Below are positions 25,008 to 39,300 of a stretch of DNA of 64,000 nucleotides, piece after piece. Position numbers and translations under genes: made by a program. Positions within the stretch are counted from its first letter, which is position 1. Each line of letters opens with the position of its first letter. The DNA is from Glandiceps talaboti (Eukaryota; Hemichordata; Enteropneusta; Spengelidae), in NCBI RefSeq assembly GCF_964340395.1, contig NC_135566.1:21278584-21342583 (forward strand), read 5' to 3'. The notes beneath the pieces were generated by a model that was not told the DNA's origin, did no database searches, and saw nothing but the letters and a program-made list of their open reading frames with translations.

Positions 25008-26995
25008 CTACAAATACATGTACACATAATATATATAATTATACTGTTATCTCCCACCTACAAATAGATGTACACATAATTATATATAATTATACTGTTA
25101 TCTCTCACCTACAAATACATGTACACATAATATATATAATTATACTGTTATCTCCCACCTACAAATACATGTACACATAATATATATAATTATACTGTTA
25201 TCTCCCACCTACAAATAGATGTACACATAATTATATATAATTATACTGTTATCTCTCACCTACAAATACATGTACACATAATATATATAATTATACTGTT
25301 ATCTCCCACCTAGAAATAGATGTACACATAATATATATAATTATACTGTTATCTCCCACCTACAAATACATGTACACATAATATATTTAATTATACTGTT
25401 ATCTCCCACCTACAAATACATGTACACATAATATATTTAATTATACTGTTATCTCCCACCTACAAATACATGTACACATAATATATTTAATTATACTGTT
25501 ATCTCCCACCTACAAATACATGTACACATAATATATTTAATTATACTGTTATCTCCCACCTACAAATACATGTACACATAATATATATAATTATACTGTT
25601 ATCTCCCACCTACAAATAGATGTACACATAATTATATATAATTATACTGTTATCTCTCACCTACAAATACATGTACACATAATATATATAATTATACTGT
25701 TATCTCCCACCTACAAATAGATGTACACATAATTATATATAATTATACTGTTATCTCTCACCTACAAATACATGTACACATAATATATATAATTATACTG
25801 TTATCTCTCACCTAGAAATACATGTATACATAATATATATAATTATACTGTTATCTCCCACCTACAAATACATGTACACATAATATATTTAATTATACTG
25901 TTATCTCCCACCTACAAATACATGTACACATAATATATATAATTATACTGTTATCTCCCACCTACAAATACATGTACACATAATATATATAATTATACTG
26001 TTATCTCTCACCTACAAATACATGTACACATAATATATATAATTATACTGTTATCTCCCACCTACAAATACATGTACACATAATATATTTAATTATACTG
26101 TTATCTCCCACCTACAAATACATGTATACATAATATATATAATTATACTGTTATCTCCCACCTACAAATACATGTACACATAATATATATAATTATACTG
26201 TTATCTCTCACCTACAAATAGATGTACACATAATATATATAATTATATTGTTTTCTCCTACCTACAAATACATGTACACATAATATATATAATTATACTG
26301 TTATCTCCCACCTACAAATACATGTACACATAATATATATAATTATACTGTTATCTCCCACCTACAAATACATGTACACATAATATATATAATTATACTG
26401 TTATCTCCCACCTACAAATACATGTACACATAATATATTTAATTATACTGTTATCTCCCACCTACAAATACATGTACACATAATATATTTAATTATACTG
26501 TTATCTCTCACCTACAAATACATGTACACATAATATATATAATTATACTGTTATCTCCCACCTACAAATACATGTACACATAATATATATAATTATACTG
26601 TTATCTCCCACCTACAAATACATGTACACATAATATATATAATTATACTGTTATCTCTCACCTACAAATACATGTACACATAATATATATAATTATACTG
26701 TTATCTCTCACCTACAAATACATGTACACATAATATATATAATTATACTGTTATCTCCCACCTACAAATAGATGTACACATAATATATATAATTATACTG
26801 TTATCTCTCACCTACAAATACATGTACACATAATATATATAATTATACTGTTATCTCTCACCTACAAATACATGTACACATAATATATATAATTATACTG
26901 TTATCTCTCACCTACAAATACATGTACACATAATATATATAATTATACTGTTATCTCCCACCTACAAATACATGTACACATAATATATTTAATTA
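24988..26995. repeat. 50-bp minisatellite spanning a 3' splice site, about 40 copies
   Basis: Read on the transcribed strand, each unit is intron (ATATATTATGTGTACATG), acceptor (TATTTGTAG) and exon start (GTGGGAGATAACAGTATAAT). The innermost unit is the real border of the exon at 24920-25007. Units vary at a few sites (CATG/GATG, CCC/CTC in the acceptor-proximal exon part, ATAT/ATTT). Splicing to the next copy out would add 50 nt, shift the frame and reach TAA within the added sequence. The unit length is 48-52 bp. Confidence 0.93.
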
Positions 26996-27699
26996 TCGCA
27001 TGTTTATTGATATCGTTGTGAAGTTTGGAAAGCTTCCATCCAGATTTTACTACTTTTTGAGACACTGAAACATCCCTGATTGAACAGTGTCATATTTGTC
27101 TGTATTTAGCATTGTGCCATAGATGTATCAGTTTTGATGAGCGTGTAACTTTGTATATTCTAGTATTTTATTGTAAAGTTGTTATTCTCTTGACCTTTCG
27201 CCTTCCTATCATGTTGTAGATGGTGATGAAGAATTCAATCAGCAAAGAGTCGATCACAATTCAAATGAACAGTCTCGTGTTGTTGTTGTGTTGTGAGAGC
27301 CCATGTGTGTTGAGTGATAACACTAGGTGCAACCTGGTTGAACGGTTGGGGACACAAAATGGCTCTGGGACCCCTGATTGGCAACCGACCACCACATCTA
27401 ATTATACGCAAATTGCAGAAAAAAGCATTTCTCAAATCCTTATCATATGTACCAGTAATCATATCCCAATACAAACTGGAACTATACATCTAACTGACAC
27501 TCTTTGTTTATTGGCAGCTCACAAGTCAAAGCTATGAACTTTATAGAGACACTTGTATAGATGACAGTCCATATTAAGGTATGCAGTGACGAGGCGCCCT
27601 CACACATTAGTCAACCCCTTTCAGATAGCACAGGGTGGAGAGACACAATGTACATGTAAGTTACAGTCTACATATAGATGATAATAAAGGTTATCCTAC
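26996..27699. other. Intronic sequence with an unassigned 105-codon frame
   Basis: Unique intron sequence. A + strand frame at 27220-27537 (105 codons) and a minus-strand frame across it have no signal peptide, domain or repeat that I recognise. The local sequence is less AT-rich than its surroundings, which could mean an old mobile element. I do not call a gene. Confidence 0.5.
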
Positions 27700-27805
27700 C
27701 TTATCTAGGTAACTGATATTAAGATATTCCAATACAGGACAGTTGGCAAGGTTTTCAACTCCACTATCTGTTACATGTTCATAACATCTTTCAATATTTA
27801 AAGAT
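27700..27805 (-). CDS. LRR gene exon, one and a half repeats
   Basis: The acceptor TTTTTACAG precedes one A that completes an arginine codon. The exon encodes SLNIERCYEHVTDSGVENL and ANCPVLEYLNISYLDK, then the donor GTAGGA in phase 0. LRSLNIERCYEHVTDSGVE and LEYLNISYLDKVGDNSI are consecutive LRRs, each with the Asp-Ser/Asn turn of the cysteine-type repeat. It lies downstream of the 15.8-kb intron that holds the two largest dispersed and tandem blocks. Confidence 0.9.
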
Positions 27806-28159
27806 CTGTAAAAATGTCAACAAATTATGATATATAGGTACAAAGAAATTTGGATGGATGATAAAGATTGTATTCATTGGTTTACTGTACTTGAATATTA
27901 TGACAGAATGCCATGATGCAGGAGTGCAAGTATGGTATAATTGGGGTATTTAGACAAGTGCTTGTGGTATTCTCTATGGCCCTACTTTCACAAAGACCTT
28001 GGCAATTGCTAGTGGAGCAGATAACACCGCAAACACCAGGACTCATAGACTAGTGCTATGTTCTATTGTTATTTTAGTCTTATAACAAGACCCCAGGTCA
28101 GCACTCTGAGGGTTGCTCAACAAAAGTTGAGGATTACAGACTTGATTATATCTGATATG

Positions 28160-29500
28160 TATTAATTATTATACCATGCAGGAGCCAAGTTGGAACAAAT
28201 ATTGAATATATACTCTGGTCGATCTACGTCAAGGCAATGTGCATGTATATTATGACAACACGTGTCTACATCGATGGTTCTGCTGTGTTCAAAATATGAG
28301 TCAAAACATTCAAAATTGCCATTACTTTCCTGAATTTTTCTTTGATATTACTGGTGCTGGTATAATTATGTTTTGTCCAATACTTTTTTCATTCAGCCGG
28401 AAAATACTCATGACCTAAGTGTTATCACTATCAGTTGCTAGACGGGTAGTGACAAACACCCCCTAGGTCACTAAGTGTTATCACTATCAGTTGCTAGACG
28501 GGTAGTGACAAAAGCCCCCTAGGTCACTAAGTGTTATCACTATCAGTTGCTAGACGGGTAGTGACAAACACCCCCTAGGTCACTAAGTGTTATCACTATC
28601 AGTTGCTAGACGGGTAGTGACAAAAGCCCCCTAGGTCACTAAGTGTTATCACTATCAGTTGCTAGACGGGTAGTGACAAAAGCCCCCTAGGTCACTAAGT
28701 GTTATCACTATCAGTTGCTAGACAGGTAGTGACAAACACCCCCTAGGTCACTAAGTGTTATCACTATCTGTTGCTAGACGGGTAGTGACAAAAGCCCCCT
28801 AGGTCACTAAGTGTTATCACTATCTGTTGCAAGACGGGTAGTGACAAAAGCCCCCTAGGTCACTAAGTGTTATCACTATCTGTTGCTAGACGGGTAGTGA
28901 CAAAAGCCCCCTAGGTCACTAAGTGTTATCACTATCTGTTGCTAGACGGGTAGTGACAAAAGCCCCCTAGGTCACTAAGTGTTATCACTATCTGTTGCTA
29001 GACGGGTAGTGACAAAAGCCCCCTAGGTCACTAAGTGTTATCACTATCTGTTGCTAGACGGGTAGTGACAAAAGCCCCCTAGGTCACTAAGTGTTATCAC
29101 TATCTGTTGCTAGACGGGTAGTGACAAAAGCCCCCTAGGTCACTAAGTGTTATCACTATCTGTTGCTAGACGGTTAGTGACAAAAGCCCCCTAGGTCACT
29201 AAGTGTTATCACTATCAGTTGCTAGACGGGTAGTGACAAAAGCCCCCTAGGTCACTAAGTGTTATCACTATCTGTTGCTAGACGGGTAGTGACAAAAGCC
29301 CCCTAGGTCACTAAGTGTTATCACTATCAGTTGCTAGACGGGTAGTGACAAAAGCCCCCTAGGTCACTAAGTGTTATCACTATCTGTTGCTAGACGGTTA
29401 GTGACAAACACCCCCTAGGTCACTAAGTGTTATCACTATCAGTTGCTAGACGGGTAGTGACAAAAGCCCCCTAGGTCACTCGTATTTTCCTTGGCTGAAT
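28160..29500. mobile_element. Hairpin-ended dispersed element, copy 1, expanded by a 56-bp array
   Basis: The left part (CCATGCA-GGAGCCAAG, GATCTACGTCA, AATATGAGTCAAAACATTC, TGGTATAATTAT) is matched in order by the second copy at 29535. It leads to TTTCATTCAGCCGGAAAAT, whose diverged reverse complement ATTTTCCTTGGCTGAATGAA closes the block at about 29490-29510. Between these arms sits the 56-bp array. Outside the array the element encodes nothing recognisable. Confidence 0.7.
28417..29481. repeat. 56-bp minisatellite in the hairpin loop, about 19 copies
   Basis: The unit CACTAAGTGTTATCACTATC, AGTTGCTAGACGGGTAGTGA and CAAAAGCCCCCTAGGT recurs every 56 bp. Each unit is itself partly self-complementary (GTTATCACTA with TAGTGACAA). 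The main variants are CAG/CTG before TTGCTAG and AAACACC/AAAAGCC. Confidence 0.96.
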
Positions 29501-29534
29501 GAAGAAAAATATTGGGAATAACATCTGATTACAC

Positions 29535-29855
29535 GTATGCCATGCACAAGCCAAGATTATTGTCATTAAAAAGAAAATACGTATTGTATACCCTAGTTGA
29601 TCTATGTCATGACAACCCTTGTCTACGTCATTGGTTCTGCGGTGCTTGAAATATGAGTCAAAACATTCCAAATTATTTTTCCTGATTTTTCCTGAATTAT
29701 GCTGGAGGAGGTATAATTATATTATTCCCCAATATTTTTCTTCATTCAGCCGGAAATGCTTGTGACCTAAGGGTTTGTCACATGAGTTGCTGCATGAATA
29801 GTGACAAGGACCCTTAAGTCACTCACATTTTCCTTGGCTGACCGAAGATAAAACA
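29535..29855. mobile_element. Hairpin-ended dispersed element, copy 2, unexpanded
   Basis: The same left part as copy 1 (GATCTATGTCA, AATATGAGTCAAAACATTCC, GGTATAATTAT) leads to TTCATTCAGCCGGAAATGC. A single loop follows (GACCTAAGGG, TTTGTCAC, GAGTTGCTGCATGAATAGTG, CCCTTAAGTCAC), then CATTTTCCTTGGCTGACCGA. It shows the probable ancestral form before the 56-bp unit multiplied in copy 1. Confidence 0.75.
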
Positions 29856-29879
29856 CCAATGGTGTTGTAGCACAACTGT

Positions 29880-30235
29880 AAAATTTGTGATATTCAAAAA
29901 AATACCGCCAATGGTATTGTAGCACAACTGTAGTTTTTGAAAATGTTTATCCATATGGTAGTCCATTCTAACAATAAGTGTTCATTTGTGAATCCAGTTG
30001 CCTATCCAACCATGTTGCTATCTTTGTGATTAACGTGATCATTTGGCTGTTGCTATGGGTGTGGTCATGTTGCTAGATATATTTGCATACATTTTTTAAT
30101 GTTTTTGTTCACTTGTGTATGAATTTCTGACATCTTTGCAATGCACATTATTATTTGGCAGTTGCTATGGGCATGGTCTTGCTGCTAGGCACATTTGCAT
30201 ATGTTTATTCATTTGTCTATTAATCCTCTTGTTAT
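29880..30235. repeat. Second locus of the 110-bp dispersed family
   Basis: TACCGCCAATGGTATTGTAG, ATCCATATGGTAGTCCATTC and GTTGCCTATCCAACCATG match 9590-9715 in order. Two copies of the TTTGGCTGTTGCTATGGG block follow at about 30042 and 30154, 112 bp apart. The block touches the 50-bp array. Confidence 0.85.
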
Positions 30236-30320
30236 TTGTAAAGAGATAGAATGCAATTGGGAAATCAATTTTTTTGGTGATGAAAAGAAATGTTTTGAAA
30301 ATTTGATCTTTGTAATTGTT

Positions 30321-33300
30321 ATCTACCTAATTGTTAATAAAACTCTAAGTCATTTACAATCCATATTTCTATCTACCTAATTGTTAATAAAACTCTAAGT
30401 CATCTACTATCCATATTTCTATCTACCTAATTGTTAATACAACTCTAAGTCATTTACAATCCATATTTCTATCTACCTAATTGTTAATAAAACTCTAAGT
30501 CATCTACTATCCATATTTCTATCTACCTAATTGTTAATAAAACTCTAAGTCATCTACTATCCATATTTCTATCTACCTAATTGTTAATAAAACTCTAAGT
30601 CATTTACAATACATATTTCTATCTACCTAATTGTTAATAAAACTCTAAGTCATTTACAATCCATATTTCTATCTACCTAATTGTTAATAAAACTCTAAGT
30701 CATTTACAATCCATATTTCTATCTGCCTAATTGTTAATAAAACTCTAAGTCATTTACAATCCATATTTCTATCTACCTAATTGTTAATAAAACTCTAAGT
30801 CATTTACAATCCATATTTCTATCTGCCTAATTGTTAGTAAAACTCTGAGTCATTTACAATCCATATTTCTATCTACCTAATTGTTAATAAAACTCTAAGT
30901 CATCTACTATCCATATTTCTATCTGCCTAATTGTTAATAAAACTCTAAGTCATTTACAATCCATATTTCTATCTACCTAATTGTTAATAAAACTCTAAGT
31001 CATTTACAATCCATATTTCTATCTGCCTAATTGTTAATAAAACTCTAAGTCATCTACTATCCATATTTCTATCTACCTAATTGTTAATAAAACTCTAAGT
31101 CATTTACAATCCATATTTCTATCTGCCTAATTGTTAATAAAACTCTAAGTCATTTACTATCCATATTTCTATCTACCTAATTGTTATTAAACCTCTAAGT
31201 CATTTACAATCCATATTTCTATCTGCCTAATTGTTAATAAAACTCTAAGTCATTTACAATCCATATTTCTATCTACCTAATTGTTAATAAAACTCTAAGT
31301 CATTTACTATCCATATTTCTATCTACCTAATTGTTAATAAAACTCTAAGTCATTTACAATCCATATTTCTATCTGCCTAATTGTTAATAAAACTCTAAGT
31401 CATTTACTATCCATATTTCTATCTACCTAATTGTTATTAAACCTCTAAGTCATTTACAATCCATATTTCTATCTGCCTAATTGTTAATAAAACTCTAAGT
31501 CATTTACTATCCATATTTCTACCTACCTAATTGTTAATAAAACTCTAAGTCATTTACAATCCATATTTCCATCTACCTAATTGTTAGTAAAACTCTTAGT
31601 CATTTACAATCCATATTTCTATCTACCTAATTGTTAATAAAACTCTAAGTCATTTACAATCCATATTTCCATCTACCTAATTGTTAGTAAAACTCTTAGT
31701 CATTTACAATCCATATTTCTATCTACCTAATTGTTAATAAAACTCTAAGTCATTTACAATCCATATTTTCATCTACCTAATTGTTAATAAAACTCTAAGT
31801 CATTTACAATCCATATTTCTATCTACCTAATTGTTAATAAAACTCTAAGTCATTTACAATCCATATTTCTATCTGCCTAATTGTTAATAAAACTCTAAGT
31901 CATTTACAATCCATATTTCTATCTACCTAATTGTTAATAAAACTCTAAGTCATTTACAATCCATATTTCTATCTGCCTAATTGTTAATAAAACTCTAAGT
32001 CATCTACTATCCATATTTCTATCTACCTAATTGTTAATAAAACTCTAAGTCATTTACAATCCATATTTCTATCTGCCTAATTGTTAATAAAACTCTAAGT
32101 CATTTACTATCCATATTTCTATCTACCTAATTGTTATTAAACCTCTAAGTCATTTACAATCCATATTTCTATCTGCCTAATTGTTAATAAAACTCTAAGT
32201 CATTTACAATCCATATTTCTATCTACCTAATTGTTAATAAAACTCTAAGTCATTTACTATCCATATTTCTATCTACCTAATTGTTAGTAAAACTCTTAGT
32301 CATTTACAATCCATATTTCTATCTACCTAATTGTTAATAAAACTCTAAGTCATTTACAATCCATATTTCCATCTACCTAATTGTTAGTAAAACTCTTAGT
32401 CATTTACAATCCATATTTCTATCTACCTAATTGTTAATAAAACTCTAAGTCATTTACAATCCATATTTCTATCTACCTAATTGTTAATAAAACTCTAAGT
32501 CATTTACAATCCATATTTCTATCTGCCTAATTGTTAATAAAACTCTAAGTCATTTACAATCCATATTTCTATCTGCCTAATTGTTAATAAAACTCTAAGT
32601 CATTTACAATCCATATTTCTATCTACCTAATTGTTAATAAAACTCTAAGTCATTTACAATCCATATTTCTATCTACCTAATTGTTAATAAAACTCTAAGT
32701 CATTTACAATCCATATTTCTATCTGCCTAATTGTTAATAAAACTCTAAGTCATTTACAATACATATTTCTATCTACCTAATTGTTAATAAAACTCTAAGT
32801 CATTTACAATACATATTTCTATCTACCTAATTGTTAGTAAAACTCTAAGTCATTTACAATCCATATTTCCATCTACCTAATTGTTAATAAAACTCTAAGT
32901 CATTTACAATACATATTTCTATCTACCTAATTGTTAATAAAACTCTAAGTCATTTACAATCCATATTTCTATCTACCTAATTGTTAGTAAAACTCTAAGT
33001 CATTTACTATCCATATTTCTATCTACCTAATTGTTAATAAAACTCTAAGTCATTTACTATCCATATTTCCATCTGCCTAATTGTTAATAAAACTCTAAGT
33101 CATTTACAATACATATTTATATCTACCTAATTGTTAATAAAACTCTAAGTCATTTACAATCCATATTTCCATCTACCTAATTGTTAATAAAACTTTAAGT
33201 CATTTACAATCCATATTTCTATCTACCTAATTGTTAGTAAAACTCTAAGTCATTTACAATCCATATTTCTATCTACCTAATTGTTAATAAAACTCTAAGT

Positions 33301-36300
33301 CATTTACAATCCATATTTCTATCTACCTAATTGTTAGTAAAACTCTAAGTCATTTACAATCCATATTTCTATTGTTAGTAAAACTCTAAGTCATTTACAA
33401 TCCATATTTCCATCTACCTAATTGTTAATAAAACTCTAAGTCATTTACAATCCATATTTCTATCTACCTAATTGTTAGTAAAACTCTAAGTCATTTACAA
33501 TCCATATTTCTATCTACCTAATTGTTAGTAAAACTCTAAGTCATTTACAATCCATATTTCTATTGTTAGTAAAACTCTAAGTCATTTACAATCCATATTT
33601 CTATCTGCCTTATTGTTAATAAAACTCTAAGTCATCTACTATCCATATTTCCATCTATCTAATTGTTAATAAAACTCTAAGTCATTTACAATCCATATTT
33701 CTATCTGCCTAATTGTTAATAAAACTCTAAGTCATTTACAATCCATATTTCCATCTACCTAATTGTTAATAAAACTCTAAGTCATTTACAATCCATATTT
33801 TCATCTACCTAATTGTTATTAAAACTCTAAGTCATCTACTATCCATATTTCCATCTACCTAATTGTTAATAAAACTCTAAGTCATTTACAATCCATATTT
33901 CTATCTACCTAATTGTTAGTAAAACTCTAAGTCATTTACAATCCATATTTCTATCTGCCTAATTGTTAGTAAAACTCTAAGTCATTTACAATCCATATTT
34001 CCATCTACCTAATTGTTAATAAAACTCTAAGTCATTTACAACCCATATTTCCATCTACCTAATTGTTAATAACACTCTAAGTCATTTACAATCCATATTT
34101 CTATCTGCCTAATTGTTAATAAAACTCTAAGTCATTTACAATCCATATTTCCATCTACCTAATTGTTAATAAAACTCTAAGTCATTTACAATCCATATTT
34201 CCATCTACCTAATTGTTAATAAAACTCTAAGTCATTTACAATCTATATTTCTATCTGCCTAATTGTTAATAAAACTCTAAGTCATTTACAATCCATATTT
34301 CCATCTACCTAATTGTTAGTAAAACTCTAAGTCATTTACAATCCATATTTCTATCTACCTAATTGTTAATAAAACTCTAAGTCATTTACAATCCATATTT
34401 CTATCTGCCTAATTGTTAGTAAAACTCTAAGTCATTTACAATCCATATTTCCATCTACCTAATTGTTAGTAAAACTCTAAGTCATTTACAATCCATATTT
34501 CTATCTACCTAATTGTTAATAAAACTCTAAGTCATTTACAATCCATATTTCTATCTACCTAATTGTTAGTAAAACTCTAAGTCATTTACAATCCATATTT
34601 CTATCTGCCTAATTGTTAGTAAAACTCTAAGTCATTTACAATCCATATTTCCATCTACCTAATTGTTAATAAAACTCTAAGTCATTTACAACCCATATTT
34701 CCATCTACCTAATTGTTAATAACACTCTAAGTCATTTACAATCCATATTTCTATCTGCCTAATTGTTAATAAAACTCTAAGTCATTTACAATCCATATTT
34801 CCATCTACCTAATTGTTAATAAAACTCTAAGTCATTTACAATCCATATTTCCATCTACCTAATTGTTAATAAAACTCTAAGTCATTTACAATCTATATTT
34901 CTATCTGCCTAATTGTTAATAAAACTCTAAGTCATTTACAATCCATATTTCCATCTACCTAATTGTTAGTAAAACTCTAAGTCATTTACAATCCATATTT
35001 CTATCTACCTAATTGTTAATAAAACTCTAAGTCATTTACAATCCATATTTCTATCTGCCTAATTGTTAGTAAAACTCTAAGTCATTTACAATCCATATTT
35101 CCATCTACCTAATTGTTAGTAAAACTCTAAGTCATTTACAATCCATATTTCTATCTACCTAATTGTTAATAAAACTCTAAGTCATTTACAATCCATATTT
35201 CTATCTACCTAATTGTTAATAAAACTCTAAGTCATTTACAATCCATATTTCCATCTACCTAATTGTTAGTAAAACTCTAAGTCATCTACTATCCATATTT
35301 CTATCTACCTAATTGTTAATAAAACTCTAAGTCATTTACAATCCATATTTCTATCTACCTAATTGTTAATAAAACTCTAAGTCATTTACAATCCATATTT
35401 CTATCTACCTAATTGTTAATAAAACTCTAAGTCATTTACAATCCATATTTCTATCTACCTAATTGTTAATAAAACTCTAAGTCATTTACAATCCATATTT
35501 CCATCTACCTAATTGTTAATAAAACTCTAAGTCATTTACAATACATATTTCTATCTACCTAATTGTTAATAAAACTCAAAGTCATTTACTATCCATATTT
35601 CTATCTGCCTAATTGTTATTAAACCTCTAAGTCATTTACAATCCATATTTTCATCTACCTAATTGTTAATAAAAATCTAAGTCATTTACAATCCATATTT
35701 CCATCTACCTAATTGTTAATAAAACTCTAAGTCATTTACAATCCATATTTCCATCTACCTAATTGTTAGTAAAACTCTAAGTCATTTACAATCCATATTT
35801 CCATCTACCTAATTGTTAGTAAAACTCTAAGTCATTTACAATCCATTTTTCTATCTACCTAATTGTTAGTAAAACTCTAAGTCATTTACAATCCATATTT
35901 CTATCTACCTAATTGTTAATAAAACTCTAAGTCATTTACAATCCATATTTCTATCTGCCTAATTGTTAATAAAACTCTAAGTCATTTACAATACATATTT
36001 CTATCTACCTAATTGTTAATAAAACTCAAAGTCATTTACTATCCATATTTCTATCTGCCTAATTGTTATTAAACCTCTAAGTCATTTACTATCCATATTT
36101 CTATCTGCCTAATTGTTATTAAACCTCTAAGTCATTTACAATCCATATTTTCATCTACCTAATTGTTAATAAAACTCTAAGTCATTTACAATCCATATTT
36201 CTATCTACCTAATTGTTAATAAAACTCTAAGTCATTTACAATCCATATTTCTATCTGCCTAATTGTTAATAAAACTCTAAGTCATTTACAATCCATATTT

Positions 36301-39300
36301 CTATCTACCTAATTGTTAATAAAACTCTAAGTCATTTACAATACATATTTCTATCTACCTAATTGTTAATAAAACTCAAAGTCATTTACTATCCATATTT
36401 CTATCTGCCTAATTGTTATTAAACCTCTAAGTCATTTACTATCCATATTTCTATCTGCCTAATTGTTATTAAACCTCTAAGTCATTTACAATCCATATTT
36501 TCATCTACCTAATTGTTAATAAAACTCTAAGTCATTTACAATCCATATTTCTATCTACCTAATTGTTAATAAAACTCTAAGTCATTTACAATCCATATTT
36601 CTATCTGCCTAATTGTTAATAAAACTCTAAGTCATTTACAATCCATATTTCTATCTACCTAATTGTTAATAAAACTCTAAGTCATTTACAATCCATATTT
36701 CTATCTGCCTAATTGTTAATAAAACTCTAAGTCATTTACAATCCATATTTCTATCTGCCTAATTGTTAATAAAACTCTAAGTCATTTACAATCCATATTT
36801 CTATCTGCCTAATTGTTAATAAAACTCTTAGTCATTTACAATCCATATTTCCATCTACCTAATTGTTAATAAAACTTTAAGTCATTTACAATCCATATTT
36901 CTATCTACCTAATTGTTAATAAAACTCTAAGTCATTTACAATCCATATTTCTATCTGCCTAATTGCTAATAAAACTCTAAGTCATTTACAATCCATATTT
37001 CCATCTACCTAATTGTTAATAAAACTCTAAGTCATTTACTATCCATATTTTCATCTACCTAATTGTTAATAAAACTCTAAGTCATTTGCAATCCATATTT
37101 CCATCTACCTAATTGTTAATAAAACTCTAAGTCATTTACTATCCATATTTCTATCTACCTAATTGTTAATAAAACTCTAAGTCATTTACAATCCATATTT
37201 CTATCTGCCTAATTGTTATCAAAACTCTAAGTCATTTACAATACATATTTCCATCTACCTAATTGTTAATAAAACTCTAAGTCATTTACAATCCATATTT
37301 CCATCTACCTAATTGTTAATAAAACTCTAAGTCATTTACTATCCATATTTCTATTGTTAGTAAAACTCTAAGTCATTTACAATCCATATTTCTATCTGCC
37401 TTATTGTTAATAAAACTCTAAGTCATCTACTATCCATATTTCTATCTACCTAATTGTTAGTAAAACTCTAAGTCATTTACAATCCATATTTCTATCTACC
37501 TAATTGTTATCAAAACTCTAAGTCATTTACAATACATATTTCCATCTACCTAATTGTTAATAAAACTCTAAGTCATTTACTATCTATATTTCTATCTACC
37601 TAATTGTTAATAAAACTCTAAGTCATTTACAATCCATATTTCCATCTACCTAATTGTTAATAAAACTCTAAGTCATTTACAATCCATATTTCTATCTACC
37701 TAATTGTTAATAAAACTCTAAGTCATCTACTATCCATATTTCTATCTGCCTAATTGTTAATAAAACTCTAAGTCATTTACAATCCATATTTCTATCTACC
37801 TAATTGTTATTAAACCTCTAAGTCATTTACAATCCATATTTCTATCTGCCTAATTGTTAATAAAACTCTAAGTCATTTACAATCTATATTTCTATCTACC
37901 TAATTGTTAATAAAACTCTAAGTCATTTACAATCCATATTTCTATCTACCTAATTGTTAATAAAACTCTAAGTCATTTACAATCCATATTTCTATCTGCC
38001 TAATTGTTAATAAAACTCTAAGTCATTTACAATACATATTTCTATCTACCTAATTGTTAATAAAACTCTAAGTCATTTACAATACATATTTCTATCTACC
38101 TAATTGTTAGTAAAACTCTAAGTCATTTACAATCCATATTTCCATCTACCTAATTGTTAATAAAACTCTAAGTCATTTACAATACATATTTCTATCTACC
38201 TAATTGTTAATAAAACTCTAAGTCATTTACAATCCATATTTCTATCTACCTAATTGTTAGTAAAACTCTAAGTCATTTACTATCCATATTTCTATCTACC
38301 TAATTGTTAATAAAACTCTAAGTCATTTACTATCCATATTTCCATCTGCCTAATTGTTAATAAAACTCTAAGTCATTTACAATACATATTTATATCTACC
38401 TAATTGTTAATAAAACTCTAAGTCATTTACAATCCATATTTCCATCTACCTAATTGTTAATAAAACTTTAAGTCATTTACAATCCATATTTCTATCTACC
38501 TAATTGTTAGTAAAACTCTAAGTCATTTACAATCCATATTTCTATCTACCTAATTGTTAATAAAACTCTAAGTCATTTACAATCCATATTTCTATCTACC
38601 TAATTGTTAGTAAAACTCTAAGTCATTTACAATCCATATTTCTATTGTTAGTAAAACTCTAAGTCATTTACAATCCATATTTCCATCTACCTAATTGTTA
38701 ATAAAACTCTAAGTCATTTACAATCCATATTTCTATCTACCTAATTGTTAGTAAAACTCTAAGTCATTTACAATCCATATTTCTATCTACCTAATTGTTA
38801 GTAAAACTCTAAGTCATTTACAATCCATATTTCTATTGTTAGTAAAACTCTAAGTCATTTACAATCCATATTTCTATCTGCCTTATTGTTAATAAAACTC
38901 TAAGTCATCTACTATCCATATTTCCATCTATCTAATTGTTAATAAAACTCTAAGTCATTTACAATCCATATTTCTATCTGCCTAATTGTTAATAAAACTC
39001 TAAGTCATTTACAATCCATATTTCCATCTACCTAATTGTTAATAAAACTCTAAGTCATTTACAATCCATATTTTCATCTACCTAATTGTTATTAAAACTC
39101 TAAGTCATCTACTATCCATATTTCCATCTACCTAATTGTTAATAAAACTCTAAGTCATTTACAATCCATATTTCTATCTACCTAATTGTTAGTAAAACTC
39201 TAAGTCATTTACAATCCATATTTCTATCTGCCTAATTGTTAGTAAAACTCTAAGTCATTTACAATCCATATTTCCATCTACCTAATTGTTAATAAAACTC

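Noticed and set aside
27220-27537. 105-codon + strand frame in unique intron sequence
   Set aside because: No domain, no signal, an overlapping open frame on the other strand, and it lies inside an intron; length alone is not enough.
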